Assembly (NCBI GenBank): GCA_947371955.1
Contig: CANBRQ010000011.1
Span: 1 to 47,458, forward strand
Direction: 5' to 3'
Source of the DNA: Paracoccaceae bacterium
GTDB taxonomy: Bacteria > Pseudomonadota > Alphaproteobacteria > Rhodobacterales > Rhodobacteraceae
DNA length: 47,458 bases
The notes under the pieces are model-generated. The model worked only from the letters and a program-made list of their open reading frames with translations. It made no database searches and was not told where the DNA came from. Both the position numbers and the translations under genes were made by a program. Positions 29,179 through 38,148 of the stretch are shown one piece after another (position 1 is the stretch's first letter; each line of letters begins with the position of its first letter).

Positions 29179-30150
29179 ATGGCCCGCATCCTGCGTCATT
29201 ACGGCACGCTGTTCGGCATGGTGGCGATTGTCGTCGTGTTCTGGGTGCTGTTGCCCGACACCTTCATGACCGCGCGCAACTGGCTGAACATCACGCAGCA
29301 GCTTTCCATGCTGACCGTCGTGGCCGTTGCGATGACGGTGGTGATGGTGATTGGCGACTTTGACCTGTCGGTCGGGTCAATGGCCTCGCTGGCTGGAGTT
29401 TTCGCGGCGGTGCTGTTCACCTTGGGCTGGCCGGTTTGGGCTGCGGTCGTGGCGGCTTTGGCGTTGGGGCTGCTTGGAGGCGTCATCAACGGCGTTCTCG
29501 TCAGCATGATTGGCATCCTGCCGTTTGTGGCGACCCTTGCCACGCTGACGATGTATTCCGGGGCGGCCTTCATCGTCTCGGGCGGCAAGACGATCTTTGG
29601 CCGCGACATCCCGCAAAGCTTCGGGGACTTCGCGAAATCCGGCCTGCCGTTGGGGACGCTGGCGGACAAGCCTATCGTGCTGCCGTGGCTCACCGTGCTT
29701 GCGCTGGGCATCGCCGCGCTGATCGCCGTCGTGCTTGAACTGACCACTTATGGCCGCCGCCTGTACGCCATAGGCGGCAACGCCGAGGCTGCGCGCCTCG
29801 CGGGGGTCAAGGTCGCCTTCCTGCGGCTGACGGCCTATGCCTTCACGGGGGTAGGGGCGGCTGCGGCGGGGCTGATGTATGCCTCTCGCGTTGCCTCGGC
29901 CAATCCGACGCAGGGCGAGGGGCTGATGCTGAACGCCATTGCCGCTGTCTTCCTTGGCATGACCGTCACCCGACACGGCCAGCCGAGGGTTCTGGCCACG
30001 CTCGCCGGAGTGCTGGTGCTTGGGGTGATGGACAACGGGCTGACGCAGCTTAAGGTTGACAGCTATGTCCGGCAGGTTCTGGTCGGGCTGATCATCCTGC
30101 TGGCCGTGTCGATCAGCGCCCTTGGCCGCCGCGCCATCCTGCGGCGCTGA
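29179..30150 (+). CDS. Sugar ABC transporter permease (RbsC-like)
   Basis: 323 residues, 8-10 membrane helices, BPD_transp_2 family. The conserved GDFDLSVGSMASLAGVF and GGNAEAARLAGV segments, the latter contacting the ATPase, are characteristic of ribose/xylose-type importers. It starts immediately after the ATPase stop. Its own stop touches that of the convergent TetR gene (TGATCA). Confidence 0.95.
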   Translation: MARILRHYGTLFGMVAIVVVFWVLLPDTFMTARNWLNITQQLSMLTVVAVAMTVVMVIGDFDLSVGSMASLAGVFAAVLFTLGWPVWAAVVAALALGLLGGVINGVLVSMIGILPFVATLATLTMYSGAAFIVSGGKTIFGRDIPQSFGDFAKSGLPLGTLADKPIVLPWLTVLALGIAALIAVVLELTTYGRRLYAIGGNAEAARLAGVKVAFLRLTAYAFTGVGAAAAGLMYASRVASANPTQGEGLMLNAIAAVFLGMTVTRHGQPRVLATLAGVLVLGVMDNGLTQLKVDSYVRQVLVGLIILLAVSISALGRRAILRR

Positions 30151-30723
30151 TCAGCGCAACGCCCGGGCGACCATCGCGGCAAGCCGCCTTTCGCCTGCGC
30201 GCAACACTTCCATCGAAGTGGCCTGAGACCGCAACCCTTTCAGAGCCGCCATGATCGTGTCTGCCAAATCGGTTGCCGGGCCGATTGTTTCTGGCACGCC
30301 CTGAAGCGCAAGCCACTCTGCCAGAACCGCTGTCATCTCGGCCTCGGCGACGGTCACCAGATCGTGCGAGATGCCAAAGCCTGCATCCATCAATTCATAG
30401 CCGTGCGCTGAGGTCAGGACGACGTCCATGAACTTGCCGTCCTTTGCAACAAAGCAATCCATCAAGGCCGCCTCCAGCGTCAGCCCCGGCTGGGCGAGGG
30501 CAAAGGCCACGTCGAACACCGCCTGCGCGAAGGCCGTGCTGGTCAGGGCGCGGAAGATTTCCTCTTTGTTGCCATAGGTCTGGTACAGGGCCGTCCGCGC
30601 CAGACCGGCGCCTTGGGCTATGTCATCCATCGTGGTGCGGCGAAAGCCATAGGCAGAAAACACCAGAAGCGCGGCATTCAGAATGGCCGCTTCGCGTTCT
30701 GAAAGGGGGGGCGGTGGAATCAT
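30151..30723 (-). CDS. TetR/AcrR family transcriptional regulator
   Basis: 190 residues with the N-terminal helix-turn-helix in TTMDDIAQGAGLARTALYQTYGNKEEI (about 32-60, typical LARTALYxxxxxKEEI), then a ligand-binding helical domain. It converges on the sugar importer operon and diverges from the DUF4432 gene, with inverted repeats in the shared upstream region that could be its operators. The chosen ATG has GAAGG immediately upstream, closer than usual, so an upstream TTG start is possible. Confidence 0.9.
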   Translation of the reverse strand: MIPPPPLSEREAAILNAALLVFSAYGFRRTTMDDIAQGAGLARTALYQTYGNKEEIFRALTSTAFAQAVFDVAFALAQPGLTLEAALMDCFVAKDGKFMDVVLTSAHGYELMDAGFGISHDLVTVAEAEMTAVLAEWLALQGVPETIGPATDLADTIMAALKGLRSQATSMEVLRAGERRLAAMVARALR

Positions 30724-30730
30724 TCCTTCA

Positions 30731-30791
30731 TTTTGACATAAAATGTTCAAAGCGTCGAGATTTTTTCTGACAAAGTGGACGGAAAATGTCA
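30731..30791. promoter_or_regulatory. Paired TGACA/TGTCA motifs, possible TetR operators
   Basis: Two dyads lie just before the tetR gene: TTTTGACAT-AAA-ATGTTCAAA (30731-30751, imperfect) and TGACA (30768-30772) with TGTCA (30787-30791). Both sit between tetR and the divergent DUF4432 gene. Repeated half-sites close to the regulator start fit an autoregulated TetR operator, but no protein-specific match is claimed. Confidence 0.38.
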
Positions 30792-30970
30792 ATCTGCAGC
30801 CGAATCGGCTCTTTGGCTGCCTATTGTGGCCATAGGCAAATGAACCACCACCTATCGACGATGGCCCCGGAAGTTTGGCGCCAAGGCTTCGCTTGACGGC
30901 GTGTCTGGCACCATTGAAGTGTAGCACATCCGGCGGCGCATCTTGTGCCGACCTGTCGCAAAGGTGCCCC

Positions 30971-32140
30971 ATGCCAGACCTGTTTGGTGAGTATTTGTCC
31001 CGTCTTGACCTTGCGCGCCGCAGTGGCAGCCTTGGCGCCTATGGCGGTGTCCGGCTCATGGAGCTTTCGGACGGGCTGGAGCGTGGCGTACGAATGCTGG
31101 AGTTTCGCACAGGCAGCGGCCTGCGATTCACCGTGCTGATCGACCGGGCCTTCGACATTTGCGAGGTGGAGTACAAGGGCCAGTCAATCGGCTGGCATGG
31201 CCCCTCGGGCGTACGCCACCCCGGCCTGCACGAATATGCCAGCGAGGGCGGGTTCTCGTGGGGCCGAAGCTTTTCGGGCTTTCTGGTGACTTGCGGGCTG
31301 GACCATATTGGCGGGCCGCAGACGGTGCCGGCGGACAATTACAACTATCCGGGCATCCAGACGAACGCCCATGGCCTGCATGGTAGGGTGTCCACGATCC
31401 CCGCCAAGCTTGTAGGGTATGGCGAGCGGTGGGAGGGCGACCGTTGCATCCTCTGGGCCGAGGGTCAGGTCCGCCAAGCCGCCACCTTTGGGGAACAACT
31501 GACCCTATTCCGGCGGATTGAGGTGGATCTGGGCTCCAACGACATCCGCCTGTCGGATCGGGTGCAGAACACCGGCTTCCTGCCGACGCCGCATATGTTC
31601 TTCTACCACATCAACATCGGCGCGCCTCTGTTGGCCGAGGGTACCCGCTATCTTGCGCCGATCACCGATGTCGTATGGGCCGCGCATACAGACCGCTATG
31701 AAAGCCAGGGCGTCGGTTATCGGCGTGTGCCCGCTCCGCAGGATGGCTTTGCCGAGCAGGTCTGGCAGCATGAACTTGCTGCGGATGCAGGCGGAGAGGT
31801 TCCGGTGGCGCTGGTCAATGACCGGTTGGCGCTTGGCATCAAAGTAACGACCCGCAAGGACCAGTTGCCCTGCCTGTACGAGTGGCAACATTTTCAGGCC
31901 GGGGGATATGCCTTCGGGATCGAACCGTCGACCCACCATGTGCTCGGAGACCTTGCCGCAAGGGAGCGTGGCGAGATGATCTGGCTGAAGGGGCAGGAAG
32001 AACGGCTCTACGACAGCACATTCCGCATCTTGGACGGAGCCGCCGCCATTGCCGCCGCCGAAGCCCATATCCGCGCAATCGCAGAGCAACCGGAGGCGGA
32101 CTACCCCGCCCCCTCCGGCCGGTTCCGTCCGCTGCGCTAG
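30971..32140 (+). CDS. DUF4432 family protein (aldose-1-epimerase-like)
   Basis: 389 residues. It has the beta-rich galactose-mutarotase-like fold family signature of DUF4432, with segments such as FDICEVEYKGQSIGWHGP, GLDHIGGPQ, NAHGLHGRVS and MFFYHINIG. His residues near LHGR and FYHIN are likely carbohydrate-contacting. Family members often sit in sugar-catabolic loci and probably interconvert or bind sugar anomers. A 32-codon extension upstream is unlikely. The stop overlaps that of the convergent beta-galactosidase gene by 4 bases. Confidence 0.83.
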   Translation: MPDLFGEYLSRLDLARRSGSLGAYGGVRLMELSDGLERGVRMLEFRTGSGLRFTVLIDRAFDICEVEYKGQSIGWHGPSGVRHPGLHEYASEGGFSWGRSFSGFLVTCGLDHIGGPQTVPADNYNYPGIQTNAHGLHGRVSTIPAKLVGYGERWEGDRCILWAEGQVRQAATFGEQLTLFRRIEVDLGSNDIRLSDRVQNTGFLPTPHMFFYHINIGAPLLAEGTRYLAPITDVVWAAHTDRYESQGVGYRRVPAPQDGFAEQVWQHELAADAGGEVPVALVNDRLALGIKVTTRKDQLPCLYEWQHFQAGGYAFGIEPSTHHVLGDLAARERGEMIWLKGQEERLYDSTFRILDGAAAIAAAEAHIRAIAEQPEADYPAPSGRFRPLR

Positions 32141-34275
32141 GTGGCCTTCACCACCGCGCAGCCATAGGAAGCAAGGGTCAGGTCGCCGGCCACACTTTGA
32201 CCGGTCAGAAGGTCAGTCCCGGCGACGACGCCTTTGACCAGCACGGTCAGATCGGTGGTGTTCTGGATGAAATACAGCACCCGATCTTCGGCCTGCCGCA
32301 CCGAAACCTCCACGCCTTCGGGCAGGTGCGGCAACAGCGGCACAGCGCCCGCTGGCTGGCACACGGTCTCGGCCAGTTGGGCGGCGAGTTCGGGCGTGAG
32401 GTAGGTGCCGACATAGACCACCCTCCCTTTGCCATGCTTGCGCGAGGTGATCGCTGGCGACCCTTCGAGCCAGCGGTTCGTCCATTGGCCCAGCACTTCG
32501 GTCCCTGGTGCTAGCTCCAGCTTTTCGTAAAGGTGACCCGCGGTGAATTCCTGATTGCCGAAGCTGAAGCGGTACTTGCGCGAGGCCGAAGCAGCATCGG
32601 GCACCGACCCCGGCGCATAGGCACCGACGTAGCGATCGGGCCATGGCGGGAACAGGCCCGAGGCATCGGGGCCTGCGAGGCGGCCGAATTCATAGACCTT
32701 CACACCTGCCAAAGCCGACAGGCCTACCGGAGCCTGTTCGGTCGGGATGTGGTTGTGGACGTCTCGGGTGGCGGTCAGGGCAGATAGAATCAGCGTGCCG
32801 CCTTGGGCGACAAAGGCGTCGACCCTCGCCGTCCATTCCAGCTTCCACATCACCCAATGGGGGACGTAAAGCACCTTCAGCCTGGTCAGATCATCTTCGG
32901 GGTGGATGAAGCCGCAGGCGATGCCTTGGGTGTAGCAGTGCCGGTGCAGTAGGATGGCATCCTCCAGCGGCGAGGGCATGCCCATCGGGTAGGTCTTGTG
33001 CGCCTCTTGGTTGTCGAAGTCGGCCCCGGCGATGCCCACATCCATCCGCACATGGGTGCCGAGGATTTCCGGGGCCAGCCGGTTCATTTCACCAAAGAAC
33101 TGCGTGGCTTCCTCGTAGCGGCGGCGGGGCACGTCGTCGTGGTCAATGACGCCCATCCAGTAGATCTCGGCCCCGAAATGAGCGGGGCGCCAGCGGAAGA
33201 ACATCAGGCCATCGGCGCCACGGGCGACCGATGACAGCGCCATACGCCGCATTTCGCCGGGTTCTGGCGTCATGGTGGAAAAGCCGGGTTGTGATCCGAA
33301 GCCCGAGGCCTGTTCGGGCACGATAAAGTTGCCGGAATAGGCGCGGCAAAGGTCGAGGTGCAGGGCTTGGGTCGGGCCAAGGCCGCCGGTGCGGCGGAAC
33401 TCGTCGTAGAGCATTGGGTAGATGTCGAAGCCTATGAAATCTAGATCCTGGCCGAACTGACCCCGGAAGTCGATGTCAGCAAGGTTGCCGAGGTTGTGGA
33501 AGATGAACCAATCGGGGTTGATCGCGCGCAGGATTTCCACCTGATCATGCTGGAACATCGCCGTGGCATGGGCGAGGAAGCGGTGGTAATCCTGTAGATG
33601 ACCGGGAGAGATGAAACCGGGGGCCATCTGCCTGGGAAGATCAATCTGGGCAAAAGTGTCATAGGCCAGGGCCCAGAAGTGGCCGCCCCACGCGTGATTG
33701 ACCGCGTGGATGTCGGGGTAAACGTGGCTGAGGTACTTCTGAAACTCCAACCGGCAGGAAGCGGAGTAGCTTTCCGAGGCAGTGGTGTTCAACTCGTTGT
33801 CGGTCTGCCAACCGATCACATGGGGGTTGTCGCGATAGTGGTCCGCCATCGCCCTTGTGATCCGGCGGGAGTGCGTCCGGAAGACTGGGCTGGTGGTGTC
33901 GGCGTGCTGGCGCGAGCCATGGCCTGCAACGCGGCCATTGGCATCGACGCGCAGCACCTCGGGGTAGTTCACTGTCAGCCAGCGCGGCGGAGTGGCGGTA
34001 GGCGTGCAGAGGATGGTCTTGATGCCTTCCTTGCCCAGAACCGCGATGGCGCGGTCGAACAGGTCGAAGGAGAAGCGGCCCTCCATCGGCTCCCAGATGT
34101 TCCAGGCGAATTCGCCCATCCGCACGGTGTTGGCGCCCGAGGCTGCCAACCGTTCGGCGTCGCGCTGCCGCAGGCTTTCGTCAACATGCTCGGGGTAATG
34201 CGGCGCGCCGAGCAGGAACTGGTCGAGGTTCAGCGGACGCCAGACGGACAGCGCGGTTGGGGTCTTGCGAGGCAT
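32137..34275 (-). CDS. Beta-galactosidase, glycoside hydrolase family 42
   Basis: 712 residues, no signal peptide, so cytoplasmic. The TIM-barrel domain carries the acid/base Glu in QTDNELNTT (about residue 160) and the nucleophile Glu in FIVPEQASGFGSQPG (about 330). A trimerisation domain and a beta-sandwich C terminus follow, as usual for GH42. It cleaves terminal beta-galactosides. An upstream in-frame ATG at 34314 is possible, but MPRKTPTALS is preferred. With the importer, kinase and DUF4432 protein it points to use of galactosides or related sugars. Confidence 0.93.
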   Translation of the reverse strand: MPRKTPTALSVWRPLNLDQFLLGAPHYPEHVDESLRQRDAERLAASGANTVRMGEFAWNIWEPMEGRFSFDLFDRAIAVLGKEGIKTILCTPTATPPRWLTVNYPEVLRVDANGRVAGHGSRQHADTTSPVFRTHSRRITRAMADHYRDNPHVIGWQTDNELNTTASESYSASCRLEFQKYLSHVYPDIHAVNHAWGGHFWALAYDTFAQIDLPRQMAPGFISPGHLQDYHRFLAHATAMFQHDQVEILRAINPDWFIFHNLGNLADIDFRGQFGQDLDFIGFDIYPMLYDEFRRTGGLGPTQALHLDLCRAYSGNFIVPEQASGFGSQPGFSTMTPEPGEMRRMALSSVARGADGLMFFRWRPAHFGAEIYWMGVIDHDDVPRRRYEEATQFFGEMNRLAPEILGTHVRMDVGIAGADFDNQEAHKTYPMGMPSPLEDAILLHRHCYTQGIACGFIHPEDDLTRLKVLYVPHWVMWKLEWTARVDAFVAQGGTLILSALTATRDVHNHIPTEQAPVGLSALAGVKVYEFGRLAGPDASGLFPPWPDRYVGAYAPGSVPDAASASRKYRFSFGNQEFTAGHLYEKLELAPGTEVLGQWTNRWLEGSPAITSRKHGKGRVVYVGTYLTPELAAQLAETVCQPAGAVPLLPHLPEGVEVSVRQAEDRVLYFIQNTTDLTVLVKGVVAGTDLLTGQSVAGDLTLASYGCAVVKAT

Positions 34276-34347
34276 GGCGGAGGCCTTAAGTGGTTGCCCC
34301 GCCAAGTTAGGCAAATTTTACTAAAACGCCATCAAATTGTGCGAAGC

Positions 34348-35550
34348 CTAGACGGGCTGTGCCGTCATTTGGGATCGGTTGAAGGGGCGGAACGTCATTG
34401 CGATCAGGAAGGCGGCGAGGCCAAGTCCACAGCAGGTGATGTACAGGGCGCCGTAACCGCCAGTCGTATCGAAAATCCAGCCGCCAAGGACCGGACCGGT
34501 GGCCATGCCAAGGCTGCCCGCCATGCCAGTGCCGCCCATGATGGTGCCCAACATCTTGATCGGAAAATTCTCGCGCACCAGCACGGAGTAAAGCGGCATG
34601 ATCCCGGCATAGATGAAGCCAAACAGGGCGGCGACGGCGTAGAACTGTGCAAGTTCATGGGCGAAGTAGTAGCCAAGTGCGCCGATGGCCTGAACAAGAA
34701 GTCCTGCCACCAGCACGGGCTTTGCGCCAAAGCGGTCTCCCATCAGGCCAAAGCCGATGCGGCCGCCCATGCCGGCGATGCCCTCAACCGAATAGATTGA
34801 CACGGCGGCCAGAGCGGAGATCCCGCATATCTCGGCATAGCTGACTGTGTGGAAGATCGGGCCGGAGTGGGTCGCGCAGCAGAAGAAGTTCGTGGCCACC
34901 AGCACGATGAACTGCGGTGAGGTCACCGCTTGCCGCACTGTCATGTCGGCGGGTGGGGAGTCCGTGCCATGCACTTGCATGGCCTGCATGGGCGGGCGGC
35001 GCAGCAAGAGGGCGGTAGGGATCGTCACCGCGGCCACGATCGCCGAAAGGATTGTCAGCACGGTCCGCCAGTCATAGGCGCCCACCAGTCGCGCAACCAA
35101 AGGCGACATGGTCACCGGTGCCATGCCCATCCCAGCCGACACCAAGGACACGGCCAAACTGCGCTGGGTCGTGAACCAACCCGTCACCGTCGCCATCATG
35201 GGTGCGAAGAAGGCGCCCATCGTCCCGCCCACCAGCAGCCCAAAGCTGAGTTGGAAGGCCAGAAGCGAGGGCGCATGGCCCGCCAGCCACAGGCTGATCG
35301 AGAACAGCACCGCCCCTGTCAGCACCACAGGCCTTGCGCCAAAGCGATCCGATAGCGCGCCCCAGATCATCGCCGTCACCGCCATCGACAGAAAGCCGAT
35401 CGTCATGGCCGCTGAAATTCCGGTGCGCGACCACTGCGTCGCTTCGGCCATCGGCGTCAGCAGCACGGGCAACGAGAACATCGCCCCCATCGCGACACAT
35501 CCCATCAGGCCACCCGCAGCCACAATCACCCAGCGGTAAGAGGAGTCCAT
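34348..35550 (-). CDS. MFS transporter, possibly of the monocarboxylate/oxalate-formate type
   Basis: 400 residues with 12 predicted helices. SDRFGARPVVL after helix 2 and GDRFGAKPVLV in the second half are the paired MFS loop motifs. GGGAGAG lies before the ATG (MDSSYRWVIVAAGG). It diverges from a MarR-family regulator across an 84-base region that contains two overlapping palindromes, so it is probably the MarR target. The substrate is not readable; the neighbouring keto-acid cleavage enzyme hints at a carboxylate. Confidence 0.86.
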   Translation of the reverse strand: MDSSYRWVIVAAGGLMGCVAMGAMFSLPVLLTPMAEATQWSRTGISAAMTIGFLSMAVTAMIWGALSDRFGARPVVLTGAVLFSISLWLAGHAPSLLAFQLSFGLLVGGTMGAFFAPMMATVTGWFTTQRSLAVSLVSAGMGMAPVTMSPLVARLVGAYDWRTVLTILSAIVAAVTIPTALLLRRPPMQAMQVHGTDSPPADMTVRQAVTSPQFIVLVATNFFCCATHSGPIFHTVSYAEICGISALAAVSIYSVEGIAGMGGRIGFGLMGDRFGAKPVLVAGLLVQAIGALGYYFAHELAQFYAVAALFGFIYAGIMPLYSVLVRENFPIKMLGTIMGGTGMAGSLGMATGPVLGGWIFDTTGGYGALYITCCGLGLAAFLIAMTFRPFNRSQMTAQPV

Positions 35551-35604
35551 CCGTGCTCTCCCTGCGACGAAGCGCCGCTGCGAAACCCGCAGCCAGCCAT
35601 TGTT

Positions 35605-35628
35605 CAAACTCTTATAGTTTGATATCAA
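35605..35628. promoter_or_regulatory. Overlapping palindromes, probable MarR operator
   Basis: CAAACT-CTTAT-AGTTTG (35605-35621) and TTGATATCAA (35619-35628) are both perfect palindromes and share three bases. They lie 7 to 30 bases before the marR ATG and 55 bases before the divergent MFS gene. Short AT-rich dyads of this size are typical MarR-family sites. Confidence 0.58.
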
Positions 35629-35634
35629 GTTAAA

Positions 35635-36069
35635 ATGAATGAGACAAGCCTGACCATCGAAACCGTCCACGAAATCCGGGACGACTGCCTGTGCTTTGCC
35701 AGCCAACGCGCCGCCCGCCGTCTGGCGCGGCGGTTTGACCGGGTGTTTTCGCCCTTGGGGCTGACCAATGGGCAATTCTCGATGCTGGTGCCACTGATCG
35801 GGCTATGGCGCCCGCGCCTGGGAGAACTGGCCGAGTTTCTGGCGATGGATGCCGCCACCATGACCGCAGCGGTCAAGACGCTGAAGAAACGCGGGCTGGT
35901 GGCCTTGCTGGCGGATGAAGGCGACGCAAGGGCCAGGCGGCCCGTTCTGACGCAAGCGGGACGAGAACTGATGGCGCAGGCTGTACCGCTTTGGCGAAAG
36001 GAACATGCCGCAGTGCAGGAAGCGGCACCCGGCGTCAAGGCCAGCACGCTTGACCAATTGGGGCGGTAG
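35635..36069 (+). CDS. MarR family transcriptional regulator
   Basis: 144 residues, winged helix. The recognition region is LAEFLAMDAATMTAAVKTLKKRGLV, followed by the wing DEGDARARRPVLTQAGREL, a classic MarR layout. It diverges from the MFS gene and converges on the keto-acid cleavage gene, with a single base between the two stops. It probably represses the MFS gene and itself through the palindromes listed above. Confidence 0.92.
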   Translation: MNETSLTIETVHEIRDDCLCFASQRAARRLARRFDRVFSPLGLTNGQFSMLVPLIGLWRPRLGELAEFLAMDAATMTAAVKTLKKRGLVALLADEGDARARRPVLTQAGRELMAQAVPLWRKEHAAVQEAAPGVKASTLDQLGR

Positions 36070-36070
36070 T

Positions 36071-36907
36071 CTAGCTGGGCTTCAGGCCCAGCAAGGCTCT
36101 GGCCTGCGTCGCGTTGGCCACGGGACGATCATACTTGACGCAAAGCTCGACCACGCGTGCCACCAGCGCGGCGTTCGAAGGGGCCAGGCGGTCCTTGTCG
36201 AGGCGGACGTTGTCCTCCAGCCCGGTTCTTGCATGACCACCGGCGCTGACCGACCATTCGTTGAGCGTCAATTGGGCCGGGCCAATTCCGGCGGCGCACC
36301 AATGGACATCGGCGCCAAACAGGCGGCGGACCGTGTGGATGTAGTAGTCGAACACGTCGCGGTCCGCCGGCATCGCGTTCTTCACGCCCATCACGAACTG
36401 CACATAGGGTAAAGCGGCGATCTGGCCCTTCCGCCACATCTCATGCGCTTTCAGGATATGGGACAGATCAAAGGCCTCGACCTCGGGCTTGACGCCATGG
36501 GTGATCATCTCGGCCGCCAGCCAATCGACCAGATCCGGCGGGTTTTCATAGACCCGCGTCGGGAAGTTGTTGGAGCCGACCGAGAGGCTGGCCATATCCG
36601 GCCGCAGCGGCAGCATCCCGCCCCGCGCCGCGCCCGCGCCAGAGCGGCCACCGGTAGAAAGCTGGATGATCATGCCGGGACAATGGCGCTGGATCCCTTC
36701 CATCAGGGCGGCGAAGCGGACTGGATCAGAGGTCGGCTTGCCCTCGTCATCACGCACATGGCAATGCGCTATACTTGCCCCGGCCTCGAACGCCTGTTGC
36801 GTGCTTTCAATCTGTTCGGCGATGGTGATCGGCACGGCAGGGTTGTTCGCCTTGGTCGGCAAAGAGCCTGTGATGGCGACGCAGATGATGCAGGGTTTTC
36901 CGGTCAT
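36071..36907 (-). CDS. Beta-keto-acid cleavage enzyme (BKACE family, DUF849)
   Basis: 278 residues. The zinc-binding motif HCHVRDDEGKP (about residue 45), the STGGRSG segment, and the late VRLDKDRLAPSNAALV stretch define the BKACE family. These enzymes cleave a beta-keto acid with acetyl-CoA to give acetoacetate and a CoA thioester; 3-keto-5-aminohexanoate cleavage (Kce) is the founding reaction, but many members use other substrates such as dehydrocarnitine. No lysine or carnitine degradation genes are adjacent, so the substrate stays open. The ATG giving MTGKPCIICVAITG is chosen over an upstream one. Confidence 0.88.
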   Translation of the reverse strand: MTGKPCIICVAITGSLPTKANNPAVPITIAEQIESTQQAFEAGASIAHCHVRDDEGKPTSDPVRFAALMEGIQRHCPGMIIQLSTGGRSGAGAARGGMLPLRPDMASLSVGSNNFPTRVYENPPDLVDWLAAEMITHGVKPEVEAFDLSHILKAHEMWRKGQIAALPYVQFVMGVKNAMPADRDVFDYYIHTVRRLFGADVHWCAAGIGPAQLTLNEWSVSAGGHARTGLEDNVRLDKDRLAPSNAALVARVVELCVKYDRPVANATQARALLGLKPS

Positions 36908-37116
36908 GGCTTGGCGTCCTTCGTTCGCCCCGAACCGGGGCGACGTGGCGAGTGTGCCCCGGACGGTGGGCGCTGGCAATCGGTCTGGCCAAAGTCAGTG
37001 CCTCAGCCTTTCGCAACAACATGATGGACAATCCGGCGAAAGTCGGCCTAAGTGACCCCCCATTGCGGCGACATCAGACTGGCCACGAAACCGGAATAAC
37101 CTGCGGACTTAGCGCC

Positions 37117-38088
37117 ATGCCAAGATTGACTTGCATCACGACAACCTTCAACGAAGGTGCAGCGCTTTTGCCTAGTGTCCGCTCTGTTCTGGCGCAAAGC
37201 TTTGGCGACTTTCAGTATATTATCGTCGATGACGGCTCGCTTGAGGAAACCCGGGCTGTGCTGGACGGTCTGGATGATCCGCGCATTCTGGTGATCAAGC
37301 AAGCCAATGACGGCCTGTCCGGCGCGCGCAACAAAGCGCTGGAGCAGGTGACCGGCGATTACGTCTGCTTTCTGGATGCTGACGATATCCGGCCCAACTG
37401 GTCCTTTGCCGCCATAAACCGGATGCTCGACCGGCATGACCCCGATCTGCTGCTGTGCCCCGGTGTGCTGCAGGATCTGCGCGGTGAAATCACGCCCTTC
37501 TACGATGCGAAAGTGTTCGACGACATCTACCGGATTTGCCCTGAACGTTTTTCCGCACGCGGCGACCCGGCATTTGCCCCCGTGCGCCGCCTTGCTCAAA
37601 GGGTAGAGCCCCAGTCGGCCAACAAGGTTCTGCGGACCGATTTCCTGCGCGCGCATGGGATTGGCTTTCCCAACACCCATTTCTTCGAGGACATCTACTT
37701 TCACACCAGCGCTATCGCGACCGCCGACAGTATCGCCTTCCTGAATACCCCCGCTTTCGCCTATTTCCGGCGCTATTTGAAACCACAGATCACCGCCACC
37801 GCTGGCGATCAGCGGTTCGATATCATTGCGGTTTCAAAGCTGACGCTGGAACGGTTTGCCATGCGGCCTGAATTTGATGACCCGGCGCATCGGTCGGCGG
37901 TTCTGGCTTCTTGCCTGAAAATCATCAAGTGGTGCGAGGCCTCAATCTCGTTGCGGCACCGGGATGCGTTCCGGGAATGCGCTCGCATCATGCTGCAACT
38001 CATTGACGAGGCATATCTTGACCTGCTGCGGGATGGCTCGCCCGATCCGCTGAGCATCTACTTGACAGACCTGCTAGAGGCGGCATGA
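37117..38088 (+). CDS. GT2 family glycosyltransferase
   Basis: 323 residues with a GT-A fold. It starts MPRLTCITTTFNEGAALL, followed by QYIIVDDGSLEETRAVL and the metal-binding DxD in FLDADDIRPNWSF (about residue 88). The C-terminal third is helical and unassigned. It probably transfers a sugar to a surface glycan or protein. A 60-base gap separates it from the methyltransferase-GT2 fusion gene on the same strand. The frame stays open 55 codons upstream, but the MPRLTC start puts the first beta strand at the N terminus as usual. Confidence 0.88.
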   Translation: MPRLTCITTTFNEGAALLPSVRSVLAQSFGDFQYIIVDDGSLEETRAVLDGLDDPRILVIKQANDGLSGARNKALEQVTGDYVCFLDADDIRPNWSFAAINRMLDRHDPDLLLCPGVLQDLRGEITPFYDAKVFDDIYRICPERFSARGDPAFAPVRRLAQRVEPQSANKVLRTDFLRAHGIGFPNTHFFEDIYFHTSAIATADSIAFLNTPAFAYFRRYLKPQITATAGDQRFDIIAVSKLTLERFAMRPEFDDPAHRSAVLASCLKIIKWCEASISLRHRDAFRECARIMLQLIDEAYLDLLRDGSPDPLSIYLTDLLEAA

Positions 38089-38148
38089 CCAGATGAACGC
38101 ACTTCAACGCAGCATGACACTGCCGACTGCAATTCGGGATGCTGACGA

